Source: Agapanthus africanus (taxonomy: Eukaryota > Streptophyta > Magnoliopsida > Asparagales > Amaryllidaceae). From it: a stretch of 64,000 nt of DNA. Shown piece after piece: positions 44,724-55,302 of the stretch. Every line of letters starts with the position of its first letter. Within the stretch, counting starts at the first letter, position 1. The DNA is taken from contig JASDDO010000019.1 in assembly GCA_030015575.1 (NCBI GenBank), positions 513,270,986 to 513,334,985 on the forward strand, read 5' to 3'. The translations under genes and the position numbers were made by a program. The notes under the pieces were generated by a model. The model searched no databases and was not told where the DNA came from. It saw only the letters and a program-made list of their open reading frames with translations.

Positions 44724-44837
44724 GAAGCTTCTAGATGTGATTAGTTAGGAGGAGCTTCTAGAAGAGGATTAATTAGGAGCTTAATTGGGATTAGCCTTTC
44801 TTAATCTTCTTTGCTGATCTGGCAGTAGCTTCTGGAA
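44724..44837 (-). promoter_or_regulatory. Heat-shock-element-like sites, Ath1 3' LTR
   Basis: GAAgcTTCtaGA at 44724-44735, TTCtaGAA at 44756-44763 and TTCtgGAA at 44830-44837. They lie about 130-240 bp before the TATA box in reading direction. Equivalent sites are at 52039, 52071 and about 52145 in the other LTR. They are imperfect compared with Cop4. Confidence 0.4.
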
Positions 44838-45359
44838 AATTATGGAATTTGACATATCACAATGAACTGTGGGCCCTGAGAGAAGAATTCTGCTCTGAAA
44901 ATGCAATGCTGACGTGGCCAAACAGGCGCGGATCCGCGGCGCATACAAGATCCCTGCCGCGGATCCGCGGCTACTTGTAGGAATTGAAGCTTGGGCTTTC
45001 TGGTGTAGTCTTGGGCTGTTGCATGGGCCGTCTTCTGATGTATTGAATTATCTAATTCCTTCTGCATTGCTACCAGATCTGAAATGATTGAATTGGCTTA
45101 ATGTTGATCAGCTCTTTGGTTTTTCTTCCGTATTTTCCTGCACAGACTCAAGACAAGTGTTGCGCAAATACAAAAATGATGCGATGCCATGAAATGCGGT
45201 TAATTTCCTTTAAAGTGTCGGTTTAAAAGTCTAACACATGCAATCTCATATTTTGTGACAGATTTGCTAATATGTAGAATATGAATGCCGAACACTTCTA
45301 AATGTATGCAAATGTTAAGGAAATTGCCGGCTAAAATATACAATATTTTCGACTGATCA

Positions 45360-46769
45360 AATACCCCCAAACTTAATTTCGATCGTCTCGAGCGAATGTT
45401 TTATTAAAAAGAGAAGGAGAAAATAAAGAAAGAGAAAAACTAACTAGCACACTTTCGTAGGCAACACGATTGCACTGAGCACGTGCAACAAGCCTTTAAA
45501 CCTCTAGGTGTCCCTAGTAGGAGGAGTGTTGTCTCCTGAGGGTTTTCAGCGGATTGCACCCACAAAATCCAATAATAAAAGAAAGATCATGAATATTACA
45601 TTTAAAGAAAAGAATTGTAAAAGAAAAGCCTTGAAAATTAGGGTTTCCAACTAAGCTAGCTTTTCGGTTGTCATGAGCCCTATCTTAATGGTCATGAAAA
45701 GATGTTAGAAATCACGTCCTCCCTCAATAAAACGTCGTCTTATTCTTCATTCCTATCTTTCTTCCAAACATCGATCATATAACCCTGCGTGTGTGTAAAG
45801 ACATCCCTACACCCGGAGAATTCAATTCAAGCTATCATACTCTTGCCCATCAGCCTCAGTATATATATATATATTTTTTTTTCGATGAGCTCACACACTT
45901 TCATGCGACCGTTAATACTTCTTGAGGTACTAACCGACCGATTACTCATGTGCTTGCTTATTTGGTGTATTTTCCTAATCTTGCACCACCTTAGGTATAG
46001 CAGTGACTCCCAGACCAGTTGGCCTTAGGGCACTAGATGAAGAAGCACCCTCGCTATATATTTTTTTATTTCCCTCGGTGATAACAAAACCAGTGTCCAT
46101 TTTTCTCACCATATATATTTTTTTTTATACATCGGCTTTAAGACAAGAGCATTTCAAGGTATCCTCTACTATCCCAGGCTTCAAGACGTGTGTAAGTGCG
46201 AATAGCAGGGTAGCAACGTTCAAAATGTTTGGCTTCCAGAATAGAAACTATTTTTCAGACTTATTTTTATCCTCAGATTAGTGACGTCCTTCATCTTACT
46301 AACCCTTGGGACAACGGCTCATAACTACTTATTACTAGTTCGTATAAGAAAACTTCTAATTTTCTTAGTTTTCTTAAATTTTTCTAATCTCATGGATGTA
46401 ACTTTTCACTATCTAAACTTTCATTATCTTATTTATGTACAAAAAATGTTTTTATAGTTTTGAAAATTTTTAAATTTTTATAGGTTTTTAAAGAAATGTT
46501 TTGTGCTTATGCAATGTATGATGCAAATGATGCGTAAATAAGCAGAAACCTCCCCCAAACTTGTTTTCAACAGTGTCCTCACTGTTACCTTCTGCTAAAT
46601 CTCGAAAAACCTGTAAGCTTGGGAGGAATTTATTAGTGGGGGCAAAATATTTAAGTGAAGAACCTCCCCGAAACTTATTTTTGGCTCAAAATTTTGTAAA
46701 ACTTTTCTTTTCAAGAGCCAGAAAAAATATCCCCCCAAACTTGAGTTATGCAATGTTAATCTTTTAAAA
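45360..46769 (-). other. Ath1 3' non-coding region with repeated PPT-like motifs
   Basis: No coding similarity is seen where Athila-like elements carry RT to integrase. Polypurine-like motifs of the type AAGTTTGGGGG (minus strand) occur near 46731, 46661 (with one change), 46549 and directly before the LTR at 45365. The last is the likely working polypurine tract. T-rich runs occur at about 45860 and 46105. Confidence 0.7.
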
Positions 46770-49760
46770 TCACAAGTGGGGGTCAAAAATCAGTGGTCGA
46801 TGCCAAGCTTTGCAAAGACCGAATATCAACACCAACCATTCAAAAATTTTATCAATGCAGTGCTCTGGTTGGTGGAAGAAGAAGTGGGGAAAGATTAAGT
46901 GGTGGAAGAGAGTGTGTGTGCGTCTCATTTTGGAGAGACGATGCAGTGAATGTGATGGATTACTCGCATTCTTTTTACAATTCAGAAGAAGGGGTGGAGG
47001 TTCAATTTCATTGATTGGGAGATGATTCATCTCAACACCCGTATCATTCAAAAATGCGAGTTCATCAGCGAAGATTTCCTCAAAAGTTCCATCCATACCC
47101 CGATGAATAATGTCATCACAAAGTGCGGGGTGATCTTCAGACTCTAAAAGCAGTTCATAATCAGTGTTAGTTGTTGACCCGGACATCTCGGTGGAAGAGT
47201 CCGTATGTGTATGATACATAGTTGGGTCAAACAATAACGTATGAAAAGAGTCAAGATCAGTATAAAGAGGATCATCAAATTCGCTGCTGTCGACATCCAT
47301 TAAGTCGACAGAATATACCTGAGCAGTAGGTTCGGAGGGTACACTTCCCAACTTGTAAATGTTTAGTTCTATTGACCTGTTCCCGAAAGATAGGGTCATA
47401 GAACCATTACGACAGTTGATAATTGCATTGGAAGTGGCCAAAAAGGGGCGACCTAAAATCACCGGAATTTGATTCCGTGGGTTCGCTACAGGCTGTGTAT
47501 CAATTACAATAAAATCTACCGAGAATATAAATTCTCCGATTTTTATTAACACATCCTCCAGTTCACCCCTAGGTTTGGTGATTGATCGGTCAGCCATCTG
47601 GAGAGTGCAATTGGTTGGCTTCAACTCTCCGATCCCTAGTTGCTCATAGACTGAGTATGGAAGCAAGTTAACACTAGCGCCAAGGTCTAGTAGAGCACGG
47701 TTGATGTGTTTTTCCCCAATAGAAACGGAAATAGTAGGATATCCTGGATCCTTACGTTTCCTCGGTAATTGTTGGGGGAAAGCCGTGTCTATTGTTTTTT
47801 CCATAAAAATCTTCTTGGGCACTGGATTCTTCCTCTTCCTAGTGCACAAGTTCTTAAGAGTTTTCGCATAGGACGGAACTTGTTGGATGGCATCTAGGAG
47901 AGGGATGTTGGTGTTTACTTGCTTAAAAATGTTCATAATTTTCTCCATATGTGGACTCGGTGTGTTAGCCCTTAACCGATTAGGATAAGGTGCTTTAGCA
48001 ATAAGCGCTGGGTCCATCATAGGAGAAGAAAGTGTTTGTGGAATCGATCCCATAATAGAAGTGGGGATCGTCCGTGGAGGGGTAAAAGAGGTGGGCTGTA
48101 GTGGCGAGCCTTTTGGGAAACGAAGAATAGGCTCGGAAGAAGGTGGGGTAGAAGAACTGGGGTAAGAAGTGTGTGTGTGAAGAAAGGTCTCAGCCGGGGT
48201 GTTATTGATTGATTTATCAGTATCATCAAACTCTTCCCCAACATGAGTGTCGAGCACTCTTCCAGATCTCAACGTGATTGCATCCACATCGTGTAAATAG
48301 TTAGGATTAGGTAAAGGTTGAGCTGGAAGTTTCCCTTTCTCTCTTGCACTCATTTCAGCTTTTAAACGTGCAATTTCTTCTTCCATCGATTTAATACTCT
48401 CGCTTTGGGACGCAGAGTTTTTCTTTATATAATCGACAGAAGACTTTATTTCAGCCGAAACTTGCATGATATTTGTTAAGACCAAATTCATGCATTGTGC
48501 AAATGAATAGGATTCATCAGTCCCGGTCAACTGCAAAGGACTAGATGGTGTAAAAGTGTTGACCGGATTTTGAAAATTTTGTGCTTGAAAGGGGTGCTGA
48601 CTCAATTGTGGTGGCTGCTGTTGTGGTGGAGGGGCCCTTTGGAATTGATTCGGGTTTGGAACCGTGTTTTGAAATTGTGATTGGTTCCAAGCAAAGTTAG
48701 GGTTATTCCTCCAACCCTGATCATATGTGGAGGAAGATGGATCGTTTCTAGGTCTTTGAAATGCGGCATTTGTATGCTCAGGACCTTGAAATGGACATTC
48801 TTCCGTCAAGTGAGACAGATCAGAACAGCATCCACATACAGTTTTGGAGAGTGATATTTGACTTAGGGCGGCTAAAAATTTGTTTTCCATATTCTCGAGT
48901 TTCTTTTGCATAGCTGAAATGTCAGCTCTAACTCCTATGGAAATATCATTGCCATCCCTAGACGATTGACTCACACCCTCCCACTGTAAAGATTTTTCAG
49001 CGAAATCTTCTAGAAAGTTCCAGGCTTCCCTATCATCTTTAGTCATGAAGTTGCCTTGACACATGGATTCAAGGGTCTGTCTCGTGTAAGGAGTAATGCC
49101 CTCATAAATGATTCGGCAAAGATCCCATCTCGGGATGCCGTGATGTGGACATTGGATTAACAGATCCTTGAAGCGGTCAAGACATTTTGAAAATGTTTCA
49201 TTTGGAAGCTGGGTGAATTGATAGATTTCGCTACGGACTCGAGCTGTCTTTTGATGTGGGTAGAATTTCTTAAGGAATGCTTTGACGAATTCGTCCCAAT
49301 TTGAAATGGAATGTGCGGTAGTGTTATATAGCCACTTCTCGGCTAAATCGCACAAAGTGAATGGGAGAAGACGTAGACGGAAAGCATCCACAGAAAGTTG
49401 TGAGGTACCCATCATTGCGCATACATTTTCAAATTTCGTGATAAACACGTATGCGTCTTCAGACTCGAGACCGTGAAATTTTGGTAGAAGGTTGATGTAT
49501 TGGGGTTTTATTTGAAAATTTTCCCCGTTGGCTGGTGGTGTGGAAAGACAGGTGGAAAGTGGGCCTCGTGTAGGATAGCATCTCTCTTGGAGAGAGATGC
49601 GAGGTGGAATCTGCGCACCAACGGACGGCGGCAGAGTAGTGGAAAAGAAGTTCGATGGATGTGGATCCATCGATGTGGGTGTGGTGGTGGGTAAAAGAAA
49701 AGGTAAGTGTAGAAATACCGACTTTTGGGTCGATGAGGGAAACGCGGACTTAACAGGCAC
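46770..49760 (-). CDS. Ath1 Gag-protease polyprotein (996 residues)
   Basis: Intact frame. The retrotransposon Gag domain covers about residues 85-265 (FHGLESEDAYVFITKFENVC, FPNETFSKCLDRFKDLL-like segment). A CCHC knuckle is at C309, C312, H317 and C322. A Gln/Pro/Asn-rich linker (350-405) and a short coiled coil (about 440-475) follow. The protease has DLGAS at 692-696, the form usual in Athila-like elements, and ILGRPFL near 768. The C-terminal 190 residues have no domain I recognise. The Met at 49760 is the first; the one at residue 31 (MDPHPSNFF) is a likely alternative. Made in the cytoplasm, Gag would form particles; RT and integrase must come from elsewhere. Confidence 0.93.
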   Translation of the reverse strand: MPVKSAFPSSTQKSVFLHLPFLLPTTTPTSMDPHPSNFFSTTLPPSVGAQIPPRISLQERCYPTRGPLSTCLSTPPANGENFQIKPQYINLLPKFHGLESEDAYVFITKFENVCAMMGTSQLSVDAFRLRLLPFTLCDLAEKWLYNTTAHSISNWDEFVKAFLKKFYPHQKTARVRSEIYQFTQLPNETFSKCLDRFKDLLIQCPHHGIPRWDLCRIIYEGITPYTRQTLESMCQGNFMTKDDREAWNFLEDFAEKSLQWEGVSQSSRDGNDISIGVRADISAMQKKLENMENKFLAALSQISLSKTVCGCCSDLSHLTEECPFQGPEHTNAAFQRPRNDPSSSTYDQGWRNNPNFAWNQSQFQNTVPNPNQFQRAPPPQQQPPQLSQHPFQAQNFQNPVNTFTPSSPLQLTGTDESYSFAQCMNLVLTNIMQVSAEIKSSVDYIKKNSASQSESIKSMEEEIARLKAEMSAREKGKLPAQPLPNPNYLHDVDAITLRSGRVLDTHVGEEFDDTDKSINNTPAETFLHTHTSYPSSSTPPSSEPILRFPKGSPLQPTSFTPPRTIPTSIMGSIPQTLSSPMMDPALIAKAPYPNRLRANTPSPHMEKIMNIFKQVNTNIPLLDAIQQVPSYAKTLKNLCTRKRKNPVPKKIFMEKTIDTAFPQQLPRKRKDPGYPTISVSIGEKHINRALLDLGASVNLLPYSVYEQLGIGELKPTNCTLQMADRSITKPRGELEDVLIKIGEFIFSVDFIVIDTQPVANPRNQIPVILGRPFLATSNAIINCRNGSMTLSFGNRSIELNIYKLGSVPSEPTAQVYSVDLMDVDSSEFDDPLYTDLDSFHTLLFDPTMYHTHTDSSTEMSGSTTNTDYELLLESEDHPALCDDIIHRGMDGTFEEIFADELAFLNDTGVEMNHLPINEIEPPPLLLNCKKNASNPSHSLHRLSKMRRTHTLFHHLIFPHFFFHQPEHCIDKIFEWLVLIFGLCKAWHRPLIFDPHL

Positions 49761-50759
49761 TAGAAACCCGTGTCCAGCCTATCTTGCACTAAAAAGGGTT
49801 AGTACAAGTGGCAGCGTGAATTTATAATTAGGGAAAAGAATGAATGTGATTGGTGTTTGTTTTGAAAAGATACGGATTTTTGAAAATATGATGCAACAAA
49901 ACAAATGCAACACACAAAACCCTAAAATCTAGGGGTCACCTAGGTCAAAGCACTAGACCGCTCCTAACTGCCAAAAGACAAGTCGCAGGATAAATCCTCC
50001 ACTGCCTCTTTGTCCCCCTGTGGCCGGATAAGTGCCAGGTAAGTGGGAAGGAACCACCACTACAGTGGGCCTAATTAAAAACCACTAGCCTTAGACACAC
50101 TCGCCTTAGGCACCACAAGAAAACGCGGATAAGCAATGAATTACCCACGGCCTTCTCTTGTCCTAATTGAGCGCGACGGTCCTTAGAGTCATCTCTAGAT
50201 TTCTTTTAATTAATGAGGGTCAATGCGGATGCAAGTTTTGCGATTTTCGGGGCCTAGGAAGGGTAATGAAATCCCCACCTAATTTGGATTTGGTCGTGCC
50301 CCTTAAATTTCCGTATTAGAATGCAAACAACCAAGAATCAAAAACACGCACAAATTTTTATTTTGCTTTGCGGCGCTGCGATTTATTTGCAAAGAAACCT
50401 GCAGCAAAATTGTTATTGGAGCAGACAGAGGAGGAGATAAGAAAGATAGAGACTTACAGAGAAAAATTAGTGCAGTGAACAGTCAAGGGGGGCGCGGATC
50501 CGCCGCGGATTAGGGTTATTTGCCGCGGATGAGCGGTCCTATCAACGAATCACTGCACCAAAATTTTAGGATTGGTTTCTGTTCACCTCAGGAGCTCTCT
50601 GGATGTTTCAGAAAAAATTTTCCACAGCTCCAATGATTCCAGATTTTCTCGCAACAAATCACAAAACACGTATTAGTGTTTGCACGAATTTTGATCACAA
50701 AATTTAAATGGAATAAAATTTTCAACTCAAATTTTAAAATACGAACTATTAGCGCACTA
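49761..50759 (-). other. Ath1 leader
   Basis: About 1 kb without a gene. It holds the GC-rich palindromic region at 50491-50538, about 220-270 nt from the primer site, comparable to the copia leaders. Confidence 0.75.
50491..50538 (-). other. GC-rich palindromic pair after the primer site, Ath1
   Basis: GCGCGGATCCGCCGCGGAT and GCCGCGGATGAGCGG, less regular than in the LTR copies (44926-44971 and 52240-52286), where GCGCGGATCCGCGGC and GCCGCGGATCCGCGGC are found. Confidence 0.65.
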
Positions 50760-50777
50760 TCCCCGGCAACGGCGCCA
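50760..50777 (-). other. Ath1 primer binding site
   Basis: TGGCGCCGTTGCCGGGGA on the minus strand, two bases from the LTR, complementary to the 3' end of plant tRNA-Asp. Confidence 0.93.
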
Positions 50778-50779
50778 TT

Positions 50780-52674
50780 TGATTGTTTTAATTTTCTTGA
50801 TTGGATGTAAAAGTATCGAATCAAATGTTCCCCGGCAACGGCGCCATTTGATTGAAAAGATTTCGGATTGTGTATTATAAAATTGTAAAGAAATCACAAT
50901 CAAAAATTATTTGACCGCAATCAACTACGGTGTCGGATTGTAGATTGTAAGTGAGTGTGGATCGTCCACAGGGAAAGTGTAATCGTTCGTCTTTTCGAAT
51001 TTAGATGAGTCGAAACTTTAAAGAAAAGAAAACAAACAATTCAAGATTTGTATTTAAAGTTCAAGAAAGAGAAAAAACTAGATCTAAGAAAGCATTAAAA
51101 GATAGAATCAAGAATTGATCGTTTGTTGATTTTTCCAAACCAAATCTCAAGAATCGAAATGAGGCTCGTAGGAATCGATCGGATCTATAGATGTGATGTA
51201 ATCTTACAATTACGTATTCTTATCCTTCGATGAATTGATACTAGATCGATGATGATCGATGAGAATTAGGGATTTCTTGTGAAACTAGGGTTTCATCTTA
51301 TCCCTTGTTCATTCATCGATATCATTCATATGCTAGCCTCTAGTAAATTCAAGAAACGATCGTAGATCCCTAATTTCGAGCGATCACAATCAAGAAAGCA
51401 TCGCAACGAAACTAGGTCATCGATTCTTGAACTTGCTAGGGTTTACAAAACTCGTAGGACTTAAAAATAGTATTAAGATTTGTTACATCATCACTCTACA
51501 ATCGTCTCGACTCCTTTACGAGCGGAGTTTTACTCACACATCACAACAAGAGCAACAATTACAAATTGAGATCTAATCATGATGCAAGAATTAAAAGAAA
51601 GCAAGATAAAAGAATTTCACCTTTTATTTATATCAACAATTTCATTACATTCGCTCAAGAACTACAAGAGGAAGAATTCGATCGTCGACTTGGCTTCGCT
51701 CGTCTCCGTGGATCGCGGATCGGCTTGGATCACTTGCCCGATTGAAGATCGGCTCGGCTCCTAAAAGGTTGAAGGCTTCTCGCTTGATTTGGTCCTCAAG
51801 ATCTTGGATTTGGAGTGGAATTAGGGTTAGGGTTTCGCACAAGCCTTGTCACGAGACTTGTGGAAGAAGATGATGTAGAATTATTATCTAAAGATTAACT
51901 AATGAGTGAACCCTTAACCCTAGGTCTAGGTTCCTATTTATAGATAACTAACCCTAGATCTAGGATTTCAAATTCTAAGTTTCCCTCCTAAAGTTTGTTG
52001 AAGAAATTCAAATTTCCCTCCAAAAGTTAGTTAGGGGAGAAGCTTCTAGATGTGATTAGTTAGGAGGAGCTTCTAGAAGAGGATTAATTAGGAGCTTAAT
52101 TGGGATTAGTCTTTCTTAATCTTCTTTGCTGATCTGGCAGTAGCTTCTGGAAAATTATGGAATTTGACATATCACAATGAACTGTGGGCCCTGAGAGAAG
52201 AATTCTGCTCTGAAAATGCAATGCTGACGTGGCCAAACAGGCGCGGATCCGCGGCGCATACAAGATCCCTGCCGCGGATCCGCGGCTACTTGTAGGAATT
52301 GAAGCTTGGGCTTTCTGGTGTAGTCTTGGGCTGTTGCATGGGCCGTCTTCTGATGTATTGAATTATCTAATTCCTTCTGCATTGCTACCAGATCTGAAAT
52401 GATTGAATTGGCTTAATGTTGATCAGCTCTTTGGTTTTTCTTCCGTATTTTCCTGCACAGACTCAAGACAAGTGTTGCGCAAATACAGAAATGATGCGAT
52501 GCCATGAAATGCGGTTAATTTCCTTTAAAGTGTCGGTTTAAAAGTCTAACACATGCAATCTCATATTTTGTGACAGATTTGCTAATATGTAGAATATGAA
52601 TGCCGAACACTTCTAAATGTATGCAAATGTTAAGGAAATTGCCGGCTAAAATATACAATATTTTCGACTGATCA
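50780..52674 (-). repeat. Ath1 5' LTR
   Basis: It is 1895 bp and nearly identical to the 3' LTR. It includes the embedded primer-site copy (50829-50846), TATA box (51934-51943), HSE-like sites (52039-52078) and the GC-rich palindrome pair (52240-52286). Confidence 0.95.
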
Positions 52675-53176
52675 CCAGCGTTGTGATGGTAGTCACACTA
52701 GTGGTGGCTGGGTAATCTACAAGCACATCCGTATACAGGTATTCAGTCGTAGGATTATCGAGACGGGGCATCGATACTCCGGAGTAGACTAGCATATACG
52801 CTTCTCATCCCAGCAGGGGAGATGGTCTGTCCTACAGCCATTAGTACGTCGTACTGGAGATAGTATGTGGGTGCTCATTAGGTTACGAGTATACTGGACA
52901 GGACTCGTCGGGAACTGTTGGTTGGTACTATACCTATCATCAGATAACAGTTCCCAGGTGACAGGAGTACAGCTTAGTCTGTCGACTTGATACTGCTACT
53001 TCGCCTCAAGTGTGTTCGCACAGTACTTTGATTACTACCCTACCACGGCTCAAAGGAGTCGTGCAAACAGGTAGTAGTTGGGTGCAGTCCCGAAGCACTT
53101 GGAGGCAGTAACGGTTAGACAGGATTCGTCTCTCCTGGTATTGGGGGTTGATATCGTGCTGTGTCTAGGAGAGCCA
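52675..53176 (+). repeat. LTR-F part 2
   Basis: It continues LTR-F after Ath1, with the shared blocks CATCGATACTCCGGAGTAGAC and GAGTCGTGCAAACAGGTAG, and is cut by Cop4 after agcca. Confidence 0.9.
53172..53176. repeat. Target site duplication of Cop4 (agcca)
   Basis: Repeated at 62753-62757. Confidence 0.95.
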
Positions 53177-53700
53177 TGTAAGTCTACGCTAGCGCCCCGG
53201 CAGTCTACAGACGCCAAATGCGGAACAAAACTTTTTAACTGGCGCTATCGTATACTTTCACCCGGATCTTCCATTATTGCTAAACTAACAAACTGTAAAG
53301 AGTGTAGAAAGGTTATACCGAACGATCCGAGTCCTTCGTTCTTTAACCATCATCCCACGCTCCGTTGCGGCTGCTCCGATCTCGTCGATCTCTGATCTTC
53401 TCGTCTAGGTGGCACCACATCACTGATTCTTTAAACGGGCTCCCGCCTCTGACTCGAGGCAACTCGGTCGTCAAGTTTGCTAGAAGAGACGACCAAGAAT
53501 GATGTAGAGAATGAGTGGATGACTTTGTCTCGTTCCGTCCAAAGCTATGGACGGACGGTTAATGAAGTTGCCGAGGGAATCGGGTGTTGGAATGAAATGA
53601 GCTGTGAAATTCCATACACCGATAAAACCTATCATAATCTTTTTCTACTAAATGAAACATCTCAAGTGAGAGAGTGTGAGGAGAGAGAAGGGGCCGGCCA

Positions 53701-53707
53701 CTTATAG
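53701..53707 (-). promoter_or_regulatory. TATA box, Cop4 3' LTR
   Basis: The minus strand reads CTCCTATAAGTGGCC; the same occurs at 61167-61173 in the 5' LTR. Confidence 0.65.
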
Positions 53708-53844
53708 GAGTGGGGGGGTGACCGTAGGAGAGGGGAGAGTAACCATAAGATAAATATCATAATGTGAACACAAAATAATATCTTAAGGAAAACAAGAAAT
53801 GGTTAAAATCAAAGCATGAGTCACAAGACACCTCACCAAATCTA

Positions 53845-53867
53845 GAACCTTCTAGAACCTTCTAGAA
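53845..53867 (-). promoter_or_regulatory. Perfect five-unit heat-shock element, Cop4 3' LTR
   Basis: Alternating GAA and TTC, each separated by two bases: GAA 53845, TTC 53850, GAA 53855, TTC 53860, GAA 53865. It lies about 140 bp before the TATA box in transcription direction. Three alternating units suffice for heat-shock factor binding. Confidence 0.75.
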
Positions 53868-55286
53868 GCACGACTCACTCTCATCCAAGAAAAGATAAAT
53901 CCGTCTTTAACCGAATGTTAAAAGACGGCTGATAGAAAACTGGAAACTGGCAACTTCCAAAAGTGATCCTGAAACGACTTTCAGGATAACCCCGTAACTG
54001 TATAAATATACCCGCATTTGTATTACGACCGAATACAAATGCAACTGAGACAAAGATATTATACCTACTCAATATAATACTCGGATCCGGCTTAAACCAA
54101 AGCCGACCAGTATCATCTGCCCGAAAAATAACACGTGCGTAAACGCACGTGCATTTTCCGAACCCTGCCATAAAACCATACGGCCTCTACAACGTTTCGC
54201 CCGAACTTGGGAAACTGTCTGTGGGGGACTCTAATGACTCGTCAGTACCCTGGCAGTGGGTTTAACCACAAACCATCAGCGGCACTAGCTATGCGTAACG
54301 GTTGCCCACGGACTGACCTCAAGGGAAGCCGATGAGCGAACTCAAGGGAGGCCGATGAGCGAACTCATCCAGAAACCCTACTGAGCCTAACAGTGACAAT
54401 GTATATACAGTCCGATCCGTTCATCAATGAGTATCGCATATCCGCCTAGGGGGCTAGTAACGTCAGACCCCCAGAAGCAGTATAAGTCGTGTCGGAGTGT
54501 AGCCCAATAACACCCTGAGATACTACTGGAGTACCTACCAGTAAATCTCCTGCCATGGCCATGGACTTTGTGTAATGGCTCTCCTAGACACAGCACGACC
54601 TCGCCCCCAATACCGGAAGAGATGAATCCCCTGCCGATCCGCTCACGTGCCTCCATATGGCTCGGGACTGTACCCAAAAGCTACCTGTTTGCACGACTCC
54701 TTTGAGCCGTGGTAGGGTAGAAATCAAAGCACAGTGGGAACTCACACGAGACAAATGACGATCTCAGGTCGATGAACTAACCTGTACACATGTCACCAGG
54801 GAACTGCTATCTGACGATAGGTATAGTACTAACTAGCAGATTCCCGGCGAGTCCTGTCCGGTGTACTCATAACCCAATGAGCACCTGTATACATCTTAGG
54901 TGATCCAACTGACACCAGTGGCTTGTGAGACTGGCCACCGCCCCTCGTCGGGGTCTCGACTGTATACACTAGCCTACTCCGGAGTATCGATGCCCTGTCT
55001 CGAAACTCCCACGACTAGGGACCACAATTAAGGATATGCATATAAACTACCCAACTCTCACGTACATGATCGCCATCATACTGTTGGTAGTAAAGCAAGA
55101 TCCTAAGGGCTCTATCAAAGTGTAACATGCAATCAGTCACCTGAACATGTACACGACTGATAAAGGCAAACCAGATAGCATACTATCATCTCGAGTAAGA
55201 CTGTTCTACCGGGATAGGTCCTCCGCAATCATTGCAATCACGTACCTGCGATCCAATAATTGACTATGAGGGCACTATCTCCAACA

Positions 55287-55302
55287 ATCTCCCACTTGCA
55301 CT
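55287..55302 (-). other. Cop4 polypurine tract
   Basis: AGTGCAAGTGGGAGAT on the minus strand, identical to Cop1. Confidence 0.9.

Larger units (their letters stand above)
43433..45359 (-). repeat. Ath1 3' LTR
   Basis: It is 1927 bp, with one more copy of the 33-bp unit GTTTGTTGAAGAAATTCAAA... (near 44645-44710) than the partner. It has a TATA box CTATAAATAG (minus strand, 44586-44595), HSE-like sites at 44724-44837, a GC-rich palindrome pair at 44926-44971 and an embedded primer-site copy at 43482-43499. Confidence 0.95.
43433..52674 (-). mobile_element. Ath1: Athila-like element encoding only Gag-protease
   Basis: It is 9.2 kb. LTRs are 43433-45359 and 50780-52674, ends TG and CA, with a tRNA-Asp-type primer site at 50760-50777. 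The single long frame (46770-49760) has Gag, a zinc knuckle and a protease. No RT, RNase H or integrase is present between its end and the 3' LTR. The LTRs differ by only about 8-10 substitutions, one single-base indel and one 33-bp unit. It resembles plant elements described as TR-GAG, which need another element for enzymes. Confidence 0.93.
53177..55286 (-). repeat. Cop4 3' LTR
   Basis: The plus strand starts TGTAAGTCTACG and ends CTATCTCCAACA. It carries a perfect heat-shock element (53845-53867), a TATA box (53701-53707) and the shared U3 blocks. Confidence 0.95.

Noticed and set aside
44219..45067. ORFs duplicated in both Ath1 LTRs
   Set aside because: They are shadows of a duplicated LTR, and they overlap promoter sequence and the embedded primer-site region in different frames.
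53477..53707. ORFs duplicated between the two Cop4 LTRs (also at 60943-61173, 53881-54171, 61347-61637)
   Set aside because: LTR repeats of U3/R sequence without domain similarity or conservation in LTR-G.
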